Shown piece after piece: positions 22,644-37,600 of a DNA stretch of 64,000 bases; the stretch's first letter is position 1; the number at the start of each line of letters is the position of its first letter. The stretch comes from Micromussa lordhowensis (Eukaryota > Cnidaria > Anthozoa > Scleractinia > Lobophylliidae), in the NCBI GenBank assembly GCA_964020085.1, contig OZ026603.1, forward strand, positions 28,990,452-29,054,451, in the 5' to 3' direction. A program made the position numbers and the translations under genes. The notes beneath the pieces were generated by a model. It saw only the letters and a program-made list of their open reading frames with translations. It had not been told where the DNA came from and did not search any database.

Positions 22644-25600
22644 TTATGAATACTGTCCCCGCGAGTTGGCAGCGGAGTGCGGAGCTTGTGTCATGCTCGA
22701 TGACACGTTTCCATGAAAGTTCGCAAATTGCTGGTTGCCGTGATAGTAGTCCCCAGACCCTTTCCCAGCAGCGTGCTCGCCGCCGGTCATATAGAAGGCG
22801 TTAGAAGACGATCCAGCGGGCTGGGAGGCGTTCGGATACGCGTGTGCGTTGTGCACAGGCGCGCCTTGATTCTGCGCATGCTGAGACTGCGCGCCGTACG
22901 GGGGGAACTGGTCGTTGCGATATTTTGGATATTTTTTGTTTTTGTAATGCGATTTGGAGTTGCCGGCCCCTTGTTGCATGGGTCCTCGAGGCGTCTGCTG
23001 GTTTGGCACCTGTGAATTGTACCCGCCCATTTGCATCTGCTTGCCCTGGTACCCAGTCATCGACCGCGCTGCCCGCCACGTGGGATGGTGCTGACTAGGC
23101 ACAAACGCTGGGGCCTGGTGGAGAGGGATGGGCTGCTGTGGTTGCGGCTGTTGCTGCTGTGGTTGTGGTTGCTGTTGTTGTGTTAGGTTCGGACTGCTCC
23201 TGTCTACAGAGTTACGTTCAGAGAAACTCGAGTTGTCTGGCATTACTGGTGGAATTTGAGCCGGGTGATATGCCTAAATGGACGAAACAAGATATGTATA
23301 TAAAAAAAATAGAATTACAAAAACGTTACCTGAACATTCATCGAAGGTAAATCAACACGGTAAAGGTACGGTCTGCATACGGGCCATGTGGCTCATCAGG
23401 CCGGAACTTATCCCGGTTTCTGTAGCATGAAGCGACTAGGAATATTTCTACTCCCCCTGGATGGGATGCTAGTCCATCGCAGGGTTACCCCCAGCATTAG
23501 TTCGCCGGTACCCTTTTAAGCACCTGGGTGAAGAGGCACCGTGAGAGTAAAGTGTCTTGCCCAAGACCACAAAACCCAGTGTCCCCGGTCAGGGCTCGAA
23601 CTCGGATCGCTCGATCTGGAGACGAGCGCACTAATCATGAGGCCACCGCGCTATCTTAACCCCTTCAGGTTTTTTTCTCCGTTAGTGATAGAATGTTTTC
23701 ATGATCAGCTGTATAGCAACAAACAGGCGCGATCTTCGGCCAAGTCTTTGGTGAAACTCTACAACAGCTACAGCAAGTTGCAGAGCTGTCCTAGAATTAG
23801 CGAGAGGTTTGGATTTAGTTTTGTAACTAGTAGAAAAACATCTCTGCAACTCTACAAAAACTCCGGTCGTAAAGACTCACAAATGCGTTTTCGCTTATAA
23901 AGCGCATACGTTTTGACCGGTTTTTGCCCATCATTCATTCTTACTCTAAAAAGATCGAAAACGCTCATCTTTTTCACCGAAAACGCCTGCATCTCCAAAC
24001 GCGGTTAACAGTAAAGACATTTGAAAAAGGAGCCTTTCGAAAACGCTAAGGAAGTGGTCAAAAAGTATTGGCGGGGGAGAACAGGGGGGAAGGGGTAGTG
24101 GTTGGGTGGGGCAGAGAGGAGGTGGATGACCAGGTTTCGACCTTGGTAGGGAGGAGTGGGTCGTTCAATTTTCAGCTACACATGGGGGACGGGGGTGGGT
24201 CATCTTATTTTATGCGTTTTCAAGCGTTTAGTGTGGAAAGGGAAACACTTCGAAAACGGTAGTGCGGACGTGAAGCTTTCCGTGCATTTTTAGTACGAAT
24301 ATGAATGGTTTCGCACGAAGACTCGTTTGACACAGAGGCTAAAGGCAACTCGAAAATGGCCCATTGTCTCCTAAATGCACTTGTTCGCCCCACTAGAGAG
24401 ACTACAGAACGCACTTTAAACAGCGGTATACAATCACGGAGGAATGCACGCGCATAGGCGCAAAGAGAAAGGGCGACTTTTTGTTTACCTGCATCTGCTG
24501 CTGGTAGATCATTTGCGGCACTGCAGGAGATAGCTGCTGACCCATAGACACCGCAGGATGAGGTTGCATGTGCTCCTGGGAAGGCATCTGGTACATTGAT
24601 GGATAGTAGTAGTGTTGGTTTGCCCACTGCTGGTTGTTCAGTTGCATATGGTACTGCGGAGACATGGACAGTTAACAGTTTGTTAGCGTAGCAAAATATC
24701 GAAAGCTTTATGATCGTCGCAGGTAACGAGGCAGAGAGAAATGACACAGTGGAACCCTGGGCCGGGTTGGCCTAGAATGCGAGAGTTTTGGTTTTAGTTT
24801 TGTAGTTGTAATCAAAGATTATGCGAGCGCGTTCGACGCCATCATTTTAATACCATGGATGATTTCAGACATTTTCAATTCCTGTCTATTGCTATTGCTA
24901 TTGTTCCTTGGTTCAGGCTTACTCTTGTAGACTTCAGAAAAACTTTTCTATGGATTCCAAACAATATTAGACCTTGGCGGGATATGGCCTTCAGGAACTA
25001 GTCGTCGCCACTGGAACTAATCAACAAAAGCAGTCAAAATACAGCCAGTGAAATATAGCTGTCCCCAAGGTTCACATCCCAAAGCCAAGGCGATTCGAAG
25101 TAGAGTTCGTGAACAGATCAAATAATTGTCTCAGTCACGTAATTCGGGATGTAAATAGAGATCACACCATCTCGCATCCCGTCAAAACAGGCCGCGTTCG
25201 TGTTGGTTCGCACGGTCTAGAATTACAGCAAACGAGCAAACCATCTCGTATGCGCGTGCTTAGACTTTCGTCCCTACTGCACGCAGAATCTTTTGCGCCA
25301 CGAAAATGCGACGTCATGACGAACGATTAGGCCATTTCCGAGTTCCCTTGTGCCTCTGTTTCAAAACGAGTCTAAGTGCGAAACCATTCAAATGAAAATA
25401 AGTTTGATTTGCATGATAATGAACTTGTAGGCGGAACTCATTTTCATATGAATGGTTTCGCACTTAGACTCGTTTTGAGACGGAGGCAAAAGGGAACTCG
25501 AAAATGGCCTATTGGCTAGCATGCACAGGACACCCAGGACATCACGCGAGATTAGCAAGCGGTCTGATTGCATCGTTTGTTCTTCAGTTTTGAGTTTGAA

Positions 25601-28600
25601 TGATCACATAAGCAGTGAAAAACATTTTTATAAAATAATTCTGTCAACGTTTAATCCTGGGTGAGCGCTAACCGGTTTTCGATAAACCCGGCCCTGTTTT
25701 CTAAGACCGCAAAGGAAACGAATTTCGGGAGAGGAGGGGGGAGGGGGAGGGTAAAATCCCAGTGCTCAAGTGAGGTTAATCAAAGGAAAACAACTTTGTG
25801 TTCGGAGTTGAGAGACCGAGGGGCCGATAATCTACTGTGTTGATTGCTGGCCTCACCAGGTCGGAAGGCTGCCTTGAAGCAACGTTTATGGTGCACTGTT
25901 TATCGCCCAAACTTCACAACGTCCACAAAATCAAAGAAATTAACTGATTAAGTACATTCAGTTAAATTATGGAGTGGCCGAGTGGTTTAGGGCGAGTGGT
26001 TTAGGCCGAGTGGTTTAGGGCGCTGGATTTGAAATCTGGAGGTCCCTGGTTCAAATCCTTCACCCTACCACTATCTGGATTTGTTCTCGGTAGTCTCGAG
26101 TTCAACTCCTCGACCGCGTTGTGTAAATAGCCAACTGGTCAGCCTCCCACCAGTTGGGATTCTTAACAGTTTATGTTCTATTTGAAATATTTGGTTATTT
26201 ATTTACAGTGTCCCCAATTAGCACAACAGTGCTAAATACATATGACACTTAAATAAAGTTATTATTATTATTATTATATTATATATATGTTAAGCTTAAT
26301 ACTTTGAATTCATAAGTACATGTAGCCATAGGGTACCTGAAATCCAAGATTGAAGAAATATCGAAGAGTATTCGGATCTGCAAAACAAGCAATGCAGTCA
26401 CCTGAGTATTTTTAACAAAACATACTGACTTACAAAACAAGCAGTTAACGCCCGGCCCCACTAGGCCGGAGGAATTTCACTCTGAAAACGCATCAAATGT
26501 TTTCCGTCCAAACCACGCCGGAGAAATTGAAAAACGCAACAATCACAATTCATTTTGGATTTGTGTTTGAGGAAATCTCCAGCAGGGAAATCATATGATT
26601 ATAGTGACACCATCGTTTTTGAAAAACTCAAACGTTTTCAAAATTGTTGCGTCCTCACGAAACCGAAATGCAGGCGTTTTCAAATTCCTCCGGTTTGAAG
26701 AGCGTTTAAGAGAAGCTCCGTTTTCGTGACGGATTAGTGTGGATGGTAGGCCTAACCGGAGAAATAAAGCTGCGTTTTCAAATGTCTCCTGGATAGTGTC
26801 GAGGGGGCCTAAGATAAAGCAAGTCAGAGAGACGTACCTTCCGGCAGATCAGAGCCATCACTTTCCACAGATATTCCTTGAGGCAGGCGGGGATGACTGG
26901 TCATGTTGGGAAGCTGTGTGTACATCACAAGAAGAAACGGTAGCTGATACACCGCCTGGTGCTGCGAAACTGACGGGGAGCTAGAGGGGGCAGGTTCTGC
27001 TCCTTCGCTGCCTTGGCTGCCGTCTGACGGGGAGAGGGTGGTGGTCTGTGGTTTAGTGTTTGCATCAGGGGTGGGAGTGGAGGGTTTGGCGTTTGTGACG
27101 TCATCTTCACTTGTGGTCTTGTCTGGTTTGTTACTCTGTAAACAGAACAGGTGAGTGGGAATTAAAAACCGCCGCGATAAAAATGTCACTCACTAATGAA
27201 CTCACTAGCCTGCGAGCTGGCTCACGTTGGAGCATAAGCGCAAGCACGGAATTGGCGCCTCATCACCAGACTCCGCCCCGCCGGATCGCTTTGCTCTTGG
27301 CCAATCGCTCGTGTTACTTTAAAGGTAAGCCTGCTCGCAGTCTATAAACTCACATGGTTAGTAGACTGCGGAAAGTACCCTTTGACAGTAGTTTACAAAG
27401 TTCGCAAACCTCTGTAAATGTGACAGAACTGTTATTTGTGTAATGATAAGGAAAAGTATGCATGGAGAAATGTTTCACACACCACCGGAGCTTATTGGCC
27501 TGGTTCCAAAAGCATGAGGCGGCTAGGAATATTTCTACTCCCCTTGAATGGGAGGCCAGTCCATCGTAGGGTTACCAAATTGGAGGGGTAGTGAGAGTAA
27601 TGTAACACGCCCTAGAACACAGCCCAATGGCCCTGGCCGGGACTCACACCAGGGCTGGGTTGTTCAAAGCCCGATTAATCTAACCCAGGATAAGCGAGAA
27701 TTTTGAACTTTTCAGTGAAGTTTTCTGTTTATATTGTTTGTCCTTCTGTTTTTAGTTTGAACAATCTCAAACTACACAAAACGTTAGCAGCTGAAAACAT
27801 TTTTATTCAAGAAAAATCAATACTACGGTTAACTTTCAATCCTGGGTTAGCGTTAAATCGGCTATCGAACAACCCGGCCCAGGACCACTCGGCCCGCAGT
27901 CTAGTGCGCTAACAAGAGGGAGCTTAAGCAAACCACGGCGGCGACGCCAACGAGAACGCTACAAAACAAAAAGGTTCAATGACCAGTACAATGTGTATAG
28001 CCATTTCGTGGCCGTCCCTTTGCAAAACAACAACGTAAAACGGCCAAACTCAGAGGGTTTTGGAAAACGTAAGCCACGACGGCTAATTTTTCGTACTACC
28101 TTTTGGAATTGATCGCTGGCATTACATGTTTAGTTTCAGCAGCTTTTTAGACTGATTGGTATACTGAAAAGATTATAGATAATTGCCAAGTTCGAAAGTA
28201 AAAGATGACTTCATTTTTTACTAGGTGTCGTCTTGGAGACGCCTTCGTCATTGCTTGAGCTCCCTTAAGGCCACTTCATCACGTATCTCACTGTATATCA
28301 GTGTTCAATTCTCTTTCTACACAGTTCAACTTGAGTTTAACGAACAACCAGCTACAAACTAAACCTCAAACGCCACTTGTAAACTCGTTGACCACACATT
28401 TTCACGTGAAAAGCAAATCCAAACACAGCCAAAGTATTACAAACCAGATAGTACTTACTGGCATGAGAGTAACGGGCAACTTGTCTTGTGCAATGTCTAG
28501 GGTTGGAGCCGGTTTCATCACTACCGAAACTGCAGACAAAGAAAAAACGAAACACAAAACACCGTTAAGAACTGTTTCAAATAGAACAGGGTATTGGGGC

Positions 28601-31600
28601 AAAATCCCTTCAGGATGGGCTATCTAACGCGACAAAGTATCAGAAAAGTTGAAATGATAAATGTCGAAGCTCATATCTATTGGCCCTTTGGAAATTCTAC
28701 ATATTGACACCTCAACTATATCTGAAACCCTGCTAGGAAAGAAAGGAGTTCAATTCGGTTACAAAATCAGATGACTGTGGCTCGGAAGTCCAATTTGTTA
28801 CCCACAAAATTGGAGAAAGTAGTCGCGTTGTTTTTTCACGTATGATAAAACTCAAAAACTGTAAAACTACTGTATTCAACTACCAGTGACGCATTACAAC
28901 GCATTGTCAAAGGGCGCTTTCCATTCATCCAAAAATTCCGGCGCAAATTTCAAAACGGTGACAAATGGTACAGAAATTTCCTGAGAAAGTTTCCAGAAAG
29001 TCCGGAAGTTGTTAAACCTTCTGAAATGCGAACCATTCAACCGAAAATTCTAGGAACAAAGTCAAATGGAACAGAAGTTTCTAGCGATAAATTTTCGAAA
29101 ATGTGGGTATAGCTCGCGAGGTTGTCCTCTTTTCCAGAAATCCCGGAGAATGATGGTCCATTCACAACTAGAAATTTACCGGAAATGCAAACCGGAATTT
29201 TTGGTCGAATGGAAAGAGCCCCAAAAACTCAGCTCAGACACTTCGCGTCAACTCTCCAATGAATGCTCAACATAAAAGAGGTTTTGAAAAAACAATGATA
29301 AGGGCTCGACACTAAATTTTCAACTCTAATATTTACTAGCCTAGTGGTTGGTGACAACATAGATGTTACTAGCCAGAAAACAATTTTACTAGCCAAGTGT
29401 TGATGTTGGCCAGGTCCAATAAACAGCAAAATTACTAGCAAGACTTGAAAGCACAAAGCAAGCAACTCTCTTTAATACACACGATGTTGGTAATTACAAC
29501 CATTGTACTTGAACCAGTTCCGATAATAAAACAATTTTTGTGAAATGCAACATTATTCAGATATTTTGCTGCACCACTTTGATGGTAAAGATTTTAGAAC
29601 TCTCGCCTTTGCCTCTTCAGTGTTCTCCTTTACCGCCGGTAAAACTCACTTATATTCATCATGGAATTATGAGGAAAAAAAACAACAAAACAATGCGATT
29701 TTGCATCTGAAACTTCTTGACACAATCGGCACACCTTGTGTCACGTGTCACGCTTGACTGGTAACATTAAACACAGCGAAATAATTTATCTCATTAAATT
29801 GCGCCGGTTTTAATTTTGTTCACTGGCCTCGTGGTTTCCTCACATCAAATCTCTCAGGCCGACAGACGACAAAGAAAAACCGAAAAGACTTTCACGACTC
29901 TGTTTTTCTTTGAGATTTCCTTGGAAAAATATCGAGACCCTGAGACGTCATTGTACACAGTGTAAAAACTGTCAAGACTTCTTTGAACACAGCTATACGC
30001 CGTAGAAATGCTTCAAACGCAAATCAACTATCTGAGCTGTACTGCAAACTGTCATTGGCGAAATTCGACAGCTAAAAACGGCTGATTTAATTGTCGAAGG
30101 AAATAAATCTTTCTCATGTAATTATTTCTGTAGTGGTAAATTTTGTCAGGTTTTGTCAGGATGCAAATTACGACAAATAACTCGTGTATTGTTACGTTAT
30201 GAAATGTTATCCCAAATTGTGCGCATTACTTTATCAAGAAGCTCATGTTTTGTTCTACTAATTTCATAACAAAAAAGAAAATCGATGTCTGTTTTCAGAA
30301 AATGTTGTATTTCTTTCCACTTAATAACATGACGCGCTGAACAGCACGTACTAGGTAACATGATACGATCACAATGAAATTCTGACCTTGTTTCCGAGAA
30401 AAGTGTTTCCGTTTGTTTTCCTTGAAAAAGACAGAAACTAGTTCGCCAATTTAGTTTTGCTTACTAGCCAACGTAGCCAGTGGAAATCGAAAACCTACTA
30501 CCAAAAACAAAATTCCTACTAGTGGCTAGTTGGCTACCGTTAGTGTCGAGCCCTTTGATTCAATCTCAGTTAAAATTCTATAGTAGTTACTAGGACGGGT
30601 TTAGTCCGTTTTACTGAATCTACGAGCTCTTACAGACGTACAAGTTGTATGGGTCAAAAACAGGAAACAACAAAACCGTACCTAGTGTTGGAGGAGCAAG
30701 CACTTCCCTCTTGCCGTCTTTACCAGCTAAATCCTTGGCTGTGCTTACGAGCACTTTAATTTCGCCTCCTTCCTTAACAGGCTCGGCAAATGTTACAGTC
30801 TTTTTTTCTGGAGAAGACGTAGAAGACCCTTCTCCAGCCAGAGCAGATTTGAGGTTTGGTACTTCCTTAGTAACCGAATCCTCCTTCCTCAACAATTTGG
30901 TATCTTCTTTTTGCGCCTCCTCTTGCTCATCGCTCTCCGCAGACTGCTGTGGTTTGCTGTTGAGGTTGGTCATGCGAATCACGCCTCTTACACCTTGCGA
31001 CTTGACAGAGAGAGGCTCGTCTGATTTCTTCACTTCTGGTTCCATCTCTTTGGCATGATTTTCTAGAGTTTTCTCCTGTGTTTTAAGTTCTTTCCTCTCG
31101 GTTGTTTCCTTCGCCCAAGCACCTCTCGGCTCGACAACATCCGCAAACTTTATTTCCTCAACATTGGCCTTTGAAGAAATACCTTTCACCTCCACCGCAG
31201 AAGACACAGTTGGCACTGATGGTTTGATTTCATTCACATGAACTCCCTTTGATAATTCCACCTTACCTTTTAACTGTTCCTTTTCTAAAAACAAGGCCTG
31301 TTTTTGAGACTCGATTTGCTCTTTTTTGCCCGTTTCTGATGAAACATGGTTATTACTTGCCTCAAGAGATTCGACTTCGCTGTTCGGAGTCGCCGGTACT
31401 TTTACCTCTTTAGTCGGCGGTTTTTCCTTTTTAGTTTCCAGTTCTTTCTCTTCAGATTTGGCAGTGTGGGCCTGTTGATCGGTTGGTGAGGTAGGTAGAC
31501 TTGGAGGTTTGTTCTCCATTGCGTTCACATGGTTTTCTTTGGGCGTAACTGGCGGCTGCTTTCCTTGGGTGTTTTTCAAACGGCTCCAGAACTCTGCGGG

Positions 31601-34600
31601 GCTTTGATCAGGAGCAGCTTCAGTGGAGGGCGGCTTCTCTTCAGCCTGCTGAGTCTGTGCAATTTACAGTGGAAAACATTTTCAGAGGATGAAGCAACAT
31701 TTTAAATAACCTGAACAAATGATCTAAACAACAGATAAAGTAGGTTTTCTAAAACTTCCAGAACTCCTTCTCGGTTTACATATAAAATAAAATAAAGTAA
31801 ATCCTGGGGCCCGTTTCTCGAAGGTCCCGAAAAGTTTTCGCACCCGGAAAGCCATAGCAAAATCTCGAAGATTATGATTACAGAGCTGTTTTATTCACAC
31901 ATTCTTAATATAAACATAGGTTCTCTTCACACAAGAAGATACAGGCGTATACACTTCTCCGTCAGTCAGATACAGATGAACTAAAAATGGCTTTACGAGC
32001 CCGAAAAGTTTCCGGAGCTTTCGGGAAACGGGCCCCAGTTCTACACTGTACTTTCCTGACTGTGAGATTAAAATGTTTTTAAAACGCGACGTTTCGGGCA
32101 GTTTTACTGCTCTTCTTAAGGCACTGTAGTTCCAGTTCACTATGGAAGACTTTTGTTGTCTTTTTGCGCCCGCGGTCTCAGTTGTATAGTTGGCTGCTGT
32201 GCGCCCGCAGTCGATAGATTTCTCAGTACAGTTCGTTTCTGTTGTATGAGGGATTTTTTGAGGGGTGGACGTTGGGCGTCATGGATCAACTATTTTCTTG
32301 ACCTATTCCGACTTTTTCGTGAATCAATACTGTTCGAAAGAATTTAGCACTCTGTTCCTTCTGTGTTGTTCGCGTAGTGACGCGATCCTTTCTTAACCTC
32401 AGGAGAGTCTCGTGCAGAGCAAGATTTACTTCATTTCTTTTTAAATAAACCGATAAAGTGTTTCCCTCATTTAGTGCTGGTTACACGCATCTGTTTTTGG
32501 ACTTTGTTGGCTCATCCTGTTGTTGACATTGTATGCTCACATTTTTGGGTTACATGCCACTCAGTCTCCTTCTCAGCCGAAGTCACGCAAAACTTCCCCT
32601 CCCCACTTACATTTGTAGCTGCTTCAAACCGGCTTACATTCCTTTCTTGAAATAAACCAATCACAGTCCTGCTTTCATTTCCTTGCACAGGTTCGCACCA
32701 AAAATATCTACCAGTCAAGGTTTTACTGGGACAAAATCAGGACGGTAAGTTACTCTGTGATTGGTGCAGTGTACATAACAACTAGACGCTAATTGGTTCA
32801 AGTAAAAATACGACAAACTGAACAATGGAAAAGGAGTGTTTATCGGTTTGAAGCAGCCGTAGGAGCATTTCACTTAGTCCAAAGTTGCTTTGCCCATATT
32901 CCCACAGACAGCAAGTTCACCACAAGAGGAATTTACTTGTAGTAATCACAACTGAAAAACGCTGTCAGATCTATCTTACCGGCAATGCTGGGAAAGCTGC
33001 TGGATCTTTTTCTTGTAATTCTGCCAGCTTGGCTTGTTCCTAAGAAAAGAAATTGACCATCAATACCGTATAGGCCCGCCTGGTTATAGGCCAATCTATA
33101 TGTATACAAAAACTACAATGTATTCCTGTTCTAAACTTATCAATACTGGATATTACATTGTGTACCTCACCCACCGGTATTATGGGGAAGCTTCGTAAAA
33201 TGATCACTGTGCTTCGTGTAGTTGTTTCTTTACTTGTGCCTTGTGTGTCATTTTCCCAAGAACATAAAACATCTTATGTTGCTGGATGTTGTCTTTCATC
33301 AACTTATTTAGAACACTTTTTAAAACTTACATGTACTATAAGCCACCCCCGTTATATCCCCCTTTCCGTTTATAAGCCCACCCAAACTACTTTGTATGAA
33401 GTTGCATAAGCCCTGGGGCCCGTTTCTCGAAGGTGCCGAAACGTTTTCGCACCCGGAAAGCCGTAGCAAAATCTCTAACCTTTTGATTATAGAGCTGTTT
33501 TATTCACCTATTCCTAATATGAACAGAGGTTCACTCCACACAAGAAGTTTCAAGCATATACACCTCTGTTCTTAGATTCAGATTACCTAATAATGGCTTT
33601 GCATGACGGAAAAGTTTCCAGGGCTTTCGAGAAATGGGCCAATGGGCCCCAGGGCTTAAGAAAGGAATTTTAGGGTAACTTTTGTACTGAGGAATTGCAG
33701 TTACTTGCTGTATACTCACTGCAATCTGCTTTGCTTCCTCATCTTCCCTCTGCAGCTGTCTCTCGTCTCGTCCTCTGGGATAGCGGCCACGCCCTCTTCC
33801 CTTTCCAAACTTGTCACGTGGCCCTGGACCAGATCTTTGCCTGGGGAAGGACTCATCCTGAAATACAGATGTAAAACAATTTGAAAAAAAAAAAAAATTG
33901 AGACAACTAAAGAGACAGTTGAACACGTTGCAGTAAAAAAAGAAGTTTGCTCTATGATAAATGAAAGATTGTGCAGCACTGTCTTAGCACTTGCCCACTA
34001 GTTTAGCAGTCAGAGGAGTTTCACAAGCCTCGATTTTTCCACGCATTTCTGAAAGATCACTCATCCAGATGGCAAGTACTGGTTCCATCTCTGCATTACC
34101 GTGGAATACATCACTTTCTTTTCTTGTCTCAGATCAACCCAAAGAAATTCTATATGCAAAAATACTCAAGACAGGCTACCGTGCATATGAATAGATGCTT
34201 TTTGAACTGGTTGTTGTCATAAAGATTGAGTTAATTGTGGAGACTGGCAAAAGCAAGATGGCTGCAGCATTGGCTCTGAAAGCAGGAGCAGTGGGGAGAA
34301 CGCTTGCCTTAATTGATTTATCGTTAATGGCTGCCCTTAACCACTCAACAATCACCTGTCAACTAGACCTTACCTGGTAACCTTTCCTAGCAGCTGTGTC
34401 TTCGCCATGTTCATCACCCTACACAATAAATAAACAAAAGGTATACAACATACATGTAATATTTCTTCACAATTTAAGTCTTTCCCGTAAAACCGTGAAC
34501 ATCAGTGAAAATTTCTGGAATGTTTATTGTTTTGCGACCAATCAGATGCGAGATGAAACCGCAAAAGGCAACCGCCAAACCGCAGCATGGATTAGTCACA

Positions 34601-37600
34601 ACTTGACATGAAACAACAAGCTGGCTTTTCCTTCCACAGCAAATCTTCAATTTTCACGTTTTTCAAATACTGAAATTGTTCTCTGGTGTTCATGGTTTTA
34701 CGGGAAAGACTGTAACTGAACAGCGCTTGGAATGGAAGTGTTTGATTTCTTACCTTGTAACCCCTTTGAGGTCTTCCTTGCATATTTCGCCTTGGCCTTC
34801 CCCTTTTGCTGTCATCTCGTAACCCTGCAGGTATCACAACACGCAAAAATAGCTTAAACACGACCACTGCCGGTACTTAATTATTTAGATTATGTGCACT
34901 GAGCAAGTTGAAATTTGCCCACAAACATTCACCTTCATTACTAGGAGGACCTCCCCCAGCTTCAGATTTCTTGTAAAAGCCTGACAATTCTCTGTAGTTT
35001 AACTCTGAAAATAAAATATAAAGTAAAAACATTTAATCTCTGGAGATGCAGCAGGATATGACAGTGATCTGTGTTGAAGATGAATCAGTTCCATGACTTT
35101 TAAACTACCATAAACAGGTTAGATGTACATGTAGCAAACAATGTTGGCTGGTACCTATTTAATATAATTATAACTGGCTTGATGGTGAACCCATATGCCA
35201 AGTAAAGTGTCACGCCCAAAATTGCGAAACATTGTCACCAACCAGACTCAAGTCTGGACCTCCTGTTCTAAGGAGGGTCCTGGCAACATGCTTTAACATT
35301 AGGCCACCATTCTCAAAGGTATATGTTGAGTTAAATTAACAGCTGTATAAACATATGACTGAACCGGGGACAAGTCGTATTATGCACAATAATGTTTGCA
35401 CAAACTTCTAAACACTAAACTCTACTTACAATATAATACATGTACAATACACTCTACTTACAATATGATACAATACAACATTTTATTATACTACTTGCAT
35501 TATTGCTTTTCTTACCTTGCTGGTTCTCAGTGGGCTTTAAGTTTTCAAGAGGAATCACAAAGCTGTCACAGAAAAAAATTAGTTACATCATTAAAAATAT
35601 ATACACAACAATGAAACGTGTGCGTGTTGTCAGGTGCAAAACACAGTCTGACCAAACCTCGCAAAAAGGTAAAACATTCAAAAGACTGTGCAAATACCAT
35701 TTATTTCCAAGCTCTGGGATCATCACCTGAAACGTGTAAAAGCAAAGTTTAAAAACTAGTAAAAGTTCTCACTAAAACTGCCCCCGCTTTTTTATATTAT
35801 GGAGTGTAGAATATCTCCTGAGGTGAAACCTTGTACAGGGAATGACCTTTTTGTTTCCAAACCTTTTTTGTTATCTAACAGGCTTCGGTTATCTTGAATA
35901 AATCTGGAAAGCACAAGCTGACAGGGTTTTCTTTTTTTTTACAGATCTTGAGCATGTGTTAAAAAGACGTTCTGTTTTTTCATTTATCACATTCAAATTT
36001 GATAAATGTGGCAAAAACAAACATGATGCAACTTCTAAAAAACTGTCAACTGCACAGGAATAAATACGAGATGTGTTTAGTACAGTATCCATAAAATGCG
36101 CTGTCTTAGCAACTGACTGCTGGAGTTATTTCGCACACATCCAACAGAAGTTCCTCCTGGTTTTCATTTCCCACTGAGCTAGTGTAAGCTTACTAATTAT
36201 TATTAGAAAATGACCCAAAGCAAATACACACGCTGATTGGTTTAAAACCGTGTTTCTATAACTCGATAGAAACACAGAACTAGCACAAGATGTTTACATA
36301 ATGACAACGTGATCAAAGAGAATTTACATTTTGATGATTGAAGTAGACAAGTTGTTTTTCTTTTTCTTTGTCGCTGTATTTTCTAAAAGAAATAAAAAAC
36401 ATGTTCTCTGTGTTCCTATCGAGTTATAGAAACATTCATGAAAGTTTGGGAGAACTTGAAAGAGCTGTGGAAACACTCGCCTGCGGCTCATGTTCCCACA
36501 GCATTTCTCGTTCTTCCAAACTTTCACTCATGTTTCTATAACTCGATAGAAACACGGCACATGTTTTCTATTTCTTAAATAGTAACTACTTACTTCAATA
36601 TTGCTTTGGACAGGAAGGTTATACTTGACAATGGCCTCATATACTTTGTCCGCAACATCGGGCTGTCCCAACCATGCCTGTGAAAAAATAATTGATAGAT
36701 TATTAAAAACGTAAAATTAAAACGTTTTCACTTACATGTACATGTACAGCATAGAGCAACATACTCCACTTACTGTACATGATACTTAATTACAATATTA
36801 AAGATCTACGTGTATGTTCACCCTGACATAATTTCTGAATTAATTTTTTACTCTTGATGAAGGTTTTTAAGATCAAAATTCATTAACATTCACAAAGAAA
36901 AAGGACCACAGAAAAAGTCTGGATAGTCGATGTCCGAAAAATCAAGGTTCGACTGTAACAGACTTTGTTATTGATCTACAATCATAATAATTATTATCAA
37001 TCATTTTGCTCTATGACTGTTTAATAAAATTATTATTCACAACTTTAAGGGAACAACTGAGTCTAAAATTTAAAGCTCAAAATTTCCAATTTTTTTGGCC
37101 TGAAATAGGTCATATTCACATTTCCTGGGATTTCCTGGGATTTCCCACAAATGCAGCTTATAGTGAGAAATCACATGCTTAAAGTACTACTACATGTATG
37201 ATCAAATTTTTATCCAATGATTAATTTTCATAATATGTATCACATAGAATTCCACAAGAGACTGAAAATGCCATGTGCTGTTTGCAAATACCTGCATTAG
37301 CTCCAGAGATATTTAATTTGAAAAATGGGTAAAATATGCAAATGAGAGAACTGATGATACACTCAACCTAATATTGCCTGTACATCAGGCATATCTTGGT
37401 TAATTTGTGGCAGAGACAACTGAAACATGGAATGCTACAGTAATACATGTAGTTCTACAGGCAACACACCTATGGCTATAAAAAATTCTGTTCCATGGCA
37501 ACTCACTCTTTTCCAGTCCCTGCAAACTTGATTTCAATATTTTAGTGATTTTCAGCTCGGAAAAACACAGTCACAAACTTGACCTAACAAATTTATATGC

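Noticed and set aside
22713..23350. Plus-strand ORFs across the last OTUD4-like exon
   Set aside because: Antisense shadows of the Q/P-rich coding exon.
24220..24747. 175-codon minus-strand ORF covering OTUD4-like exon 21 in another frame
   Set aside because: The alternative frame lacks the Q/P/Y-rich character that continues in the last exon. It matters only because of the exon 20-21 phase gap.
25971..26070. Functional serine tRNA gene
   Set aside because: The tRNA-like head has a 14-bp triplication, a poor acceptor stem and a SINE body with a TTA tail.
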